Origin: Bacillus sp. FJAT-29790
Lineage (GTDB): Bacteria; Bacillota; Bacilli; Bacillales; Cytobacillaceae
Direction: 5' to 3'
Assembly (NCBI RefSeq): GCF_019039215.1
Contig: NZ_JAHNZZ010000001.1
Coordinates: 2,331,737 to 2,388,367, forward strand
Length of the DNA stretch: 56,631 nucleotides
Under the pieces are notes generated by a model that was given only the letters and a program-made list of their open reading frames with translations, was not told where the DNA came from and searched no databases. Shown here in pieces: positions 52,492 to 56,631 of the stretch (positions are counted from its first letter, which is position 1; each line of letters opens with the position of its first letter). Made by a program: the position numbers and the translations under genes.

Positions 52492-53799
52492 CTATTTGAT
52501 ATACGATAATAAATACGGTTTCATTTCAGATAAAAAATAAAGAGATCCTGTTACTACAAGAACATCATCGCTTTTCAGAGCGTTCACTTCTTCGTCCAAA
52601 GCTGCTTTCCAATCCTTGTTAAAATGCTTATTATCGTTGCCGCTTAATTTGTATAAATCTTCTGCCTCCGCAGCCCGTGGGAAATCAAACTCAACGAATG
52701 TGATTTTATTTGCAACCTCATCCAAATTCAAAATCATTTTGTCTAGCTCTTTATCGGAAAGAGCAGCAAAAACAATGGTTATTTTTTTTTCTTGATAGCG
52801 TTTTTTCAATTCACTTGTTAAGGCTTGGATTCCTTCTTCATTATGGGCACCATCAATGACAATGACTGGATTCTCCTGCGAAATGATCTCAAATCTACCA
52901 GGCCAATACGCCGATTTTAGTCCAGCATAAATATGCTCGTCCTCAATTAAAAATGAGTAATATTTATTTAATAATTCTACGCCCATTACAGCTAAAGACG
53001 CATTTTCCGTTTGATGCTTTCCTGCCATCTCAATTTCAATATCCTTCAATTCCCGAAACTGTGTTTTTACAGTAAAAGATTCGCCAGATGGTGTTGAAAC
53101 ATGCTCATCAATGAAAAACTGTTGGCCTAATGAATACATCGGAGCTTTCATTTCATTGGCTTTATTTTTGATTTCCTCGATGGCCTCCTCTTGCTTAACA
53201 GCAGTTATGATCCCTGTTCCAGGTTTAATGATCCCCGCTTTTTCCAAAGCAATTTGCGAATATGTATCACCTAGGATATTTGTGTGGTCAAGCCCGATAC
53301 TTGTGATAACAGATAGGATTGGATAAATAATATTTGTTGAATCAAATCTTCCGCCAAGCCCTACTTCAAAAAGAACAATATCTGCCGGGTGGATACGGCC
53401 AAAATATTGGAGCGCCATTGCAGTAATAATTTCAAATTCTGTCGGGCCGCCAAGATCCGTTTCTTCTAATTCTAATGATAGCGGATAAATATCATTGGCC
53501 AACCGAATAATCTCTTCGTCCTTTATAGGGATCCCGTTTAATGAAATTCTTTCATTAAATTGCTCAAAATAGGGGGAGGTAAATGTCCCAACTGAATAAC
53601 CCGCTTCTTGGAGAATATTGCGGAGAAACGTCACCGTTGATCCTTTCCCATTCGTTCCCCCGATATGGATTGATTTCAGTCTTCTTTCCGGATGATCCAG
53701 CTTTTCCATCATCCACTCCATCCTCTTCAATCCGGGCTTTATGCCTAGTCTTAAACGCGAGTGAATCCACTCCATCGCTTCTTCATATGTTGTAAACAT
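52492..53799 (-). CDS. folC: folylpolyglutamate synthase / dihydrofolate synthase
   Basis: FolC adds glutamate residues to folates. The 435-residue protein has the Mur-ligase fold: P-loop HIGGTNGKGSTVTFL (about 45-60), TSPYFEQFNERI, EVGLGGRFDSTN, the SIGLDHTNILGDT segment and the C-terminal VIDGAHNEEGI motif. It begins 69 bp after valS, as in B. subtilis, and the pair ends at the terminator at 52432. The next B. subtilis gene in this direction would be comC; here the pilus block intervenes. Confidence 0.97.
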   Translation of the reverse strand: MFTTYEEAMEWIHSRLRLGIKPGLKRMEWMMEKLDHPERRLKSIHIGGTNGKGSTVTFLRNILQEAGYSVGTFTSPYFEQFNERISLNGIPIKDEEIIRLANDIYPLSLELEETDLGGPTEFEIITAMALQYFGRIHPADIVLFEVGLGGRFDSTNIIYPILSVITSIGLDHTNILGDTYSQIALEKAGIIKPGTGIITAVKQEEAIEEIKNKANEMKAPMYSLGQQFFIDEHVSTPSGESFTVKTQFRELKDIEIEMAGKHQTENASLAVMGVELLNKYYSFLIEDEHIYAGLKSAYWPGRFEIISQENPVIVIDGAHNEEGIQALTSELKKRYQEKKITIVFAALSDKELDKMILNLDEVANKITFVEFDFPRAAEAEDLYKLSGNDNKHFNKDWKAALDEEVNALKSDDVLVVTGSLYFLSEMKPYLLSYIK

Positions 53800-53868
53800 G
53801 CTTTCGCGCCTCCTAATGACATGAGGAAGACGAATCCAATGAATAAGATTCGCCTTCTATTAACTCTG

Positions 53869-56514
53869 TTATTCCCCTTTTAACTCATTAATACGAGCCT
53901 CAACAGCCGCTCTCTTTTCACTGTAATCTTTCTCTTTTGCTTTTTCTTCTTCGATTACTTTTTCAGGTGCTTTTTTGATAAAGCCTTCATTTCCAAGCTT
54001 CTTCTGAACACGTTCTACTTCTTTATTTAAACGATCCCATTCTTTTTGCAGACGAGCAACTTCTTCCTCAATATTGATTAAGCCCTCTAGCGGAAGAATA
54101 ATTTCTACTCCGGTAACAACTGCAGTCATTGCTTTTTCAGGAGTCTCAACGTCAATCGCAACGGTTAATACTTCCGGATTACAGAAACGTTCAATATATC
54201 CGCGATTTTTTTCTAACGTTTTAAGAATACCCTCATCTTTTGCTTTTAAAATCATTTTAATTTTCTTGCTCATTGGTGTGTTCACTTCTGCACGGTTATT
54301 CCGAACAGAGCGGATGATTTCAACTAAAAGCTTCATTTCATTCGCAGCCTGTTCATCCGTATATTTTGCTTGAACAGTTGGCCATGCCGCTGTCGTAATT
54401 GATTCACCTGCATGAGGAAGGTTCTGCCAAATTTCTTCGGTAATAAAAGGCATGAACGGATGCAACAAGCGCATCGTGTTATCTAAAACATATGCTAGAA
54501 TCGAACGAGTGGTTTTCTTAGCTGCCTCATCTTCCCCGTAAAGTGGAAGCTTCGCCATTTCAATATACCAGTCACAGAAATCGTCCCAGATAAAGTTGTA
54601 TAGCACACGGCCAACTTCACCGAACTCGTATTTGTCTGATAATCTTGTTACCGTTTCAATCGTTTCATTTAATCGAGTTAAAATCCATTTATCTGCAACT
54701 GATTTTTCGCCGCTAAAATCGATTTCTTCATAAGTAAGACCATTCATATTCATTAATGCGAAACGAGATGCATTCCAAATTTTATTCGCAAAGTTCCAAG
54801 TTGCTTCTACTTTTTCCATACTGAAACGCAAGTCCTGTCCTGGCGAGCTTCCAGTTGATAAGAAGTAACGGAGGGAATCTGCCCCATATTGATCGATGAC
54901 ATCCATAGGATCGACACCATTTCCAAGGGATTTACTCATTTTCCGGCCTTCTGCATCGCGAACAAGACCATGAATCAATACATCGTTGAATGGGCGCTGT
55001 CCCGTAAATTCAAGACCTTGGAAAATCATCCTAGAAACCCAGAAGAAAATAATATCATAGCCTGTTACAAGAGCGGCCGTCGGGTAGTAACGTTTAAAGT
55101 CAGCTGCCGTTTGATCAGGCCAGCCCATCGTTGAGAACGGCCATAAAGCTGAACTAAACCAAGTGTCCAATACGTCTTTATCTTGCTCCCAATTTTCTAT
55201 ATCGGCTGGTGGTTCATGATCTACGTACACTTCGCCTGTTTCTTTATGATACCAGGCAGGAATTCGGTGTCCCCACCAAAGCTGACGCGAAATACACCAA
55301 TCTCTAATGTTTTCCATCCAGCGTAAGTACGTATTTTCAAATCGGTCTGGAACAAAATTCACTTTTTCCTCTTTCTTTTGCAGAGCAACTGCTTCATCAG
55401 CAAGAGGCTGCATTTTGACAAACCATTGAGTGGATAAGTAAGGCTCAACAACTGCACCGCTTCGTTCAGAGTGGCCAACTGAATGCATGTGCTCTTCAAT
55501 TTTAAACAATACGCCTTGTTCTTGAAGGTCTTTAACAATTTGCTTACGGCATTCGAAACGGTCCATATCCTTGTATTTTCCTGCACGCTCGTTCATAGAG
55601 CCATCTTCATTCATTACTAAAACACGTTCTAGATTATGGCGGTTACCGATCTCGAAGTCATTCGGGTCATGAGCCGGAGTAATTTTTACCGCACCTGAAC
55701 CAAATTCCATATCGACATAATCATCAGCAACGATCGGGATCTCGCGGCCCACAATCGGAAGCTTGACGGTTTTGCCAATGAGATGCTTATAGCGCTCGTC
55801 TTCCGGATGAACAGCTACTGCCGTATCACCAAGCATTGTTTCAGGACGTGTTGTCGCTATTTCAATATGTCCTGATTCATCTGTCAATGGATATCTCATA
55901 TGGTAAAAAGCGCCTTGAACATCCTTGTGTATTACCTCGATGTCAGATAAAGCCGTTTTCGTTGATGGGTCCCAGTTGATAATATATTCGCCGCGGTAGA
56001 TCAGCCCTTTATTATAAAGTGAAACGAACACTTCACGTACAGCCTTTGATAACCCTTCATCAAGCGTGAAACGTTCACGGGAATAATCTAAGCCAAGACC
56101 TAGCTTTGACCATTGCTCGCGGATGTGGCTTGCATATTCCTCTTTCCATTTCCATGTCTCCTCAACAAATTTTTCACGCCCTAAATCATAGCGGCTTTTT
56201 CCTTCACTGCGCAGCTTTTCTTCTACTTTTGCCTGTGTGGCGATTCCTGCATGGTCCATGCCCGGAAGCCATAATACATCAAAGCCTTGCATGCGCTTCA
56301 TCCGTGTTAAAATATCTTGAAGGGTTGTATCCCATGCATGGCCTAAATGAAGCCTGCCTGTTACGTTTGGAGGCGGGATAACAATTGTATACGGTTGTTT
56401 TTCCGCATCATCCTTCGCCTCAAAAAACTTCCCCTTTGACCACCAATCATAACGACCCTGCTCAATCGAGCTTGGGTCATACTTTGTCGGCATTGTAAGT
56501 TCTTTCGTTTCCAT
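53869..56514 (-). CDS. valS: valyl-tRNA synthetase
   Basis: Class I aminoacyl-tRNA synthetase of 881 residues, charging tRNA-Val. Visible are the HIGH-type motif ([10 protein letters not shown]), the CP1 editing domain ([37 protein letters not shown]), the KMSKS loop ([11 protein letters not shown]), the anticodon-binding domain and a C-terminal coiled coil (from about 815). Length and alignment match B. subtilis ValS from the first residue. The start is the ATG at 56514 with GGATGG upstream. An interspersed repeat begins 32 bases before the start. No T-box element is seen in the visible 117 bases. Confidence 0.98.
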   Translation of the reverse strand: METKELTMPTKYDPSSIEQGRYDWWSKGKFFEAKDDAEKQPYTIVIPPPNVTGRLHLGHAWDTTLQDILTRMKRMQGFDVLWLPGMDHAGIATQAKVEEKLRSEGKSRYDLGREKFVEETWKWKEEYASHIREQWSKLGLGLDYSRERFTLDEGLSKAVREVFVSLYNKGLIYRGEYIINWDPSTKTALSDIEVIHKDVQGAFYHMRYPLTDESGHIEIATTRPETMLGDTAVAVHPEDERYKHLIGKTVKLPIVGREIPIVADDYVDMEFGSGAVKITPAHDPNDFEIGNRHNLERVLVMNEDGSMNERAGKYKDMDRFECRKQIVKDLQEQGVLFKIEEHMHSVGHSERSGAVVEPYLSTQWFVKMQPLADEAVALQKKEEKVNFVPDRFENTYLRWMENIRDWCISRQLWWGHRIPAWYHKETGEVYVDHEPPADIENWEQDKDVLDTWFSSALWPFSTMGWPDQTAADFKRYYPTAALVTGYDIIFFWVSRMIFQGLEFTGQRPFNDVLIHGLVRDAEGRKMSKSLGNGVDPMDVIDQYGADSLRYFLSTGSSPGQDLRFSMEKVEATWNFANKIWNASRFALMNMNGLTYEEIDFSGEKSVADKWILTRLNETIETVTRLSDKYEFGEVGRVLYNFIWDDFCDWYIEMAKLPLYGEDEAAKKTTRSILAYVLDNTMRLLHPFMPFITEEIWQNLPHAGESITTAAWPTVQAKYTDEQAANEMKLLVEIIRSVRNNRAEVNTPMSKKIKMILKAKDEGILKTLEKNRGYIERFCNPEVLTVAIDVETPEKAMTAVVTGVEIILPLEGLINIEEEVARLQKEWDRLNKEVERVQKKLGNEGFIKKAPEKVIEEEKAKEKDYSEKRAAVEARINELKGE

Positions 56515-56546
56515 TACTATCCATCCCTTACTATATTATTTTGCTA

Positions 56547-56631
56547 AAGGCTGTTTTCGCATATATTGATGTTTTAGCCTTGAAAGTTTGCCCGTTGATT
56601 TCCGCTGCGGGCACTTGCTTTCCGCGGGGAG
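56547..56631. repeat. Interspersed repeat family B, copy running off the window
   Basis: AGGCTGTTTTCGCATATATT and TTTGCCCGTTGATTT match the copy at 3407 almost exactly. The GC-rich core then begins (CCGCTGCGGGCACTTGCTTT, CCGCGGGGA) as in the copy at 13160. The far end lies outside the window. Confidence 0.75.

Noticed and set aside
54889..55134. Plus-strand open frames inside valS
   Set aside because: They are antisense to a fully conserved valS, with no start signals.

Overview
The window comes from a low-GC, endospore-forming Bacillaceae (Bacillus-like) chromosome. The evidence is the sporulation genes (bofC, safA, coxA-like, spo0B, spoIVFA/FB, spoIIB), Gram-positive-type ribosome binding sites, and a gene order that follows the Bacillus subtilis tgt-to-valS segment almost gene for gene. 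Nearly everything is on the minus strand, so transcription runs from valS (right edge) to tgt (left edge). No tRNA, rRNA, CRISPR array, prophage or transposase gene was seen.

Region by region, in window coordinates. 1-4.1 kb: tgt, queA, ruvB, ruvA (queuosine tRNA modification, Holliday junction migration). 4.2-9.3 kb: an orphan plus-strand lipoprotein, then bofC, a CoxA/YhcN-type lipoprotein, a CotS/YutH-like kinase-fold protein and a repeat-rich SafA (spore coat and cortex). 9.4-15.1 kb: NAD synthesis genes nadB-nadC-nadA, divergent from nifS-niaR, with a palindromic operator upstream of nadB and a GC-rich repeat between that operator and nifS. 15.2-19.8 kb: pheA, pheB, obg, spo0B, and rpmA-prp-rplU with an L21 leader. 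19.8-29.3 kb: an RNase E/G gene, spoIVFB/A, minD/C, mreD/C/B, radC and maf.

29.6-52.3 kb: spoIIB, then the most notable block, a complete Gram-positive type IV pilus system in the place where B. subtilis has only comC between spoIIB and folC. On the minus strand it has pilB, pilT, pilC, a major pilin, a prepilin peptidase, pilM, pilN, pilO and a second pilin, preceded by three accessory genes (a VanW/G5-like exported protein, a PRC-barrel protein and an unknown membrane-anchored acidic protein). A divergent plus-strand operon encodes three minor prepilins, the last a 653-residue protein with a beta-solenoid-like body that could form a pilus tip. Beyond it lie a membrane-anchored ankyrin protein, a 1149-residue exported DUF5057/Big-domain protein and a GAF-GGDEF diguanylate cyclase. 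PilB carries an MshEN-like N-terminus, so c-di-GMP control of the pilus is plausible but unproven. 52.4-56.5 kb: folC and valS.

Three families of short non-coding interspersed repeats sit between genes, several of them touching stop codons. They appear near tgt, after coxA, between radC and maf, after ruvA, in the nadB-nifS control region and directly upstream of valS. Starts were revised where a ribosome binding site or family alignment favoured an internal ATG, GTG or TTG. Family names come from recognition of motifs and remembered homologues; no database search was run.
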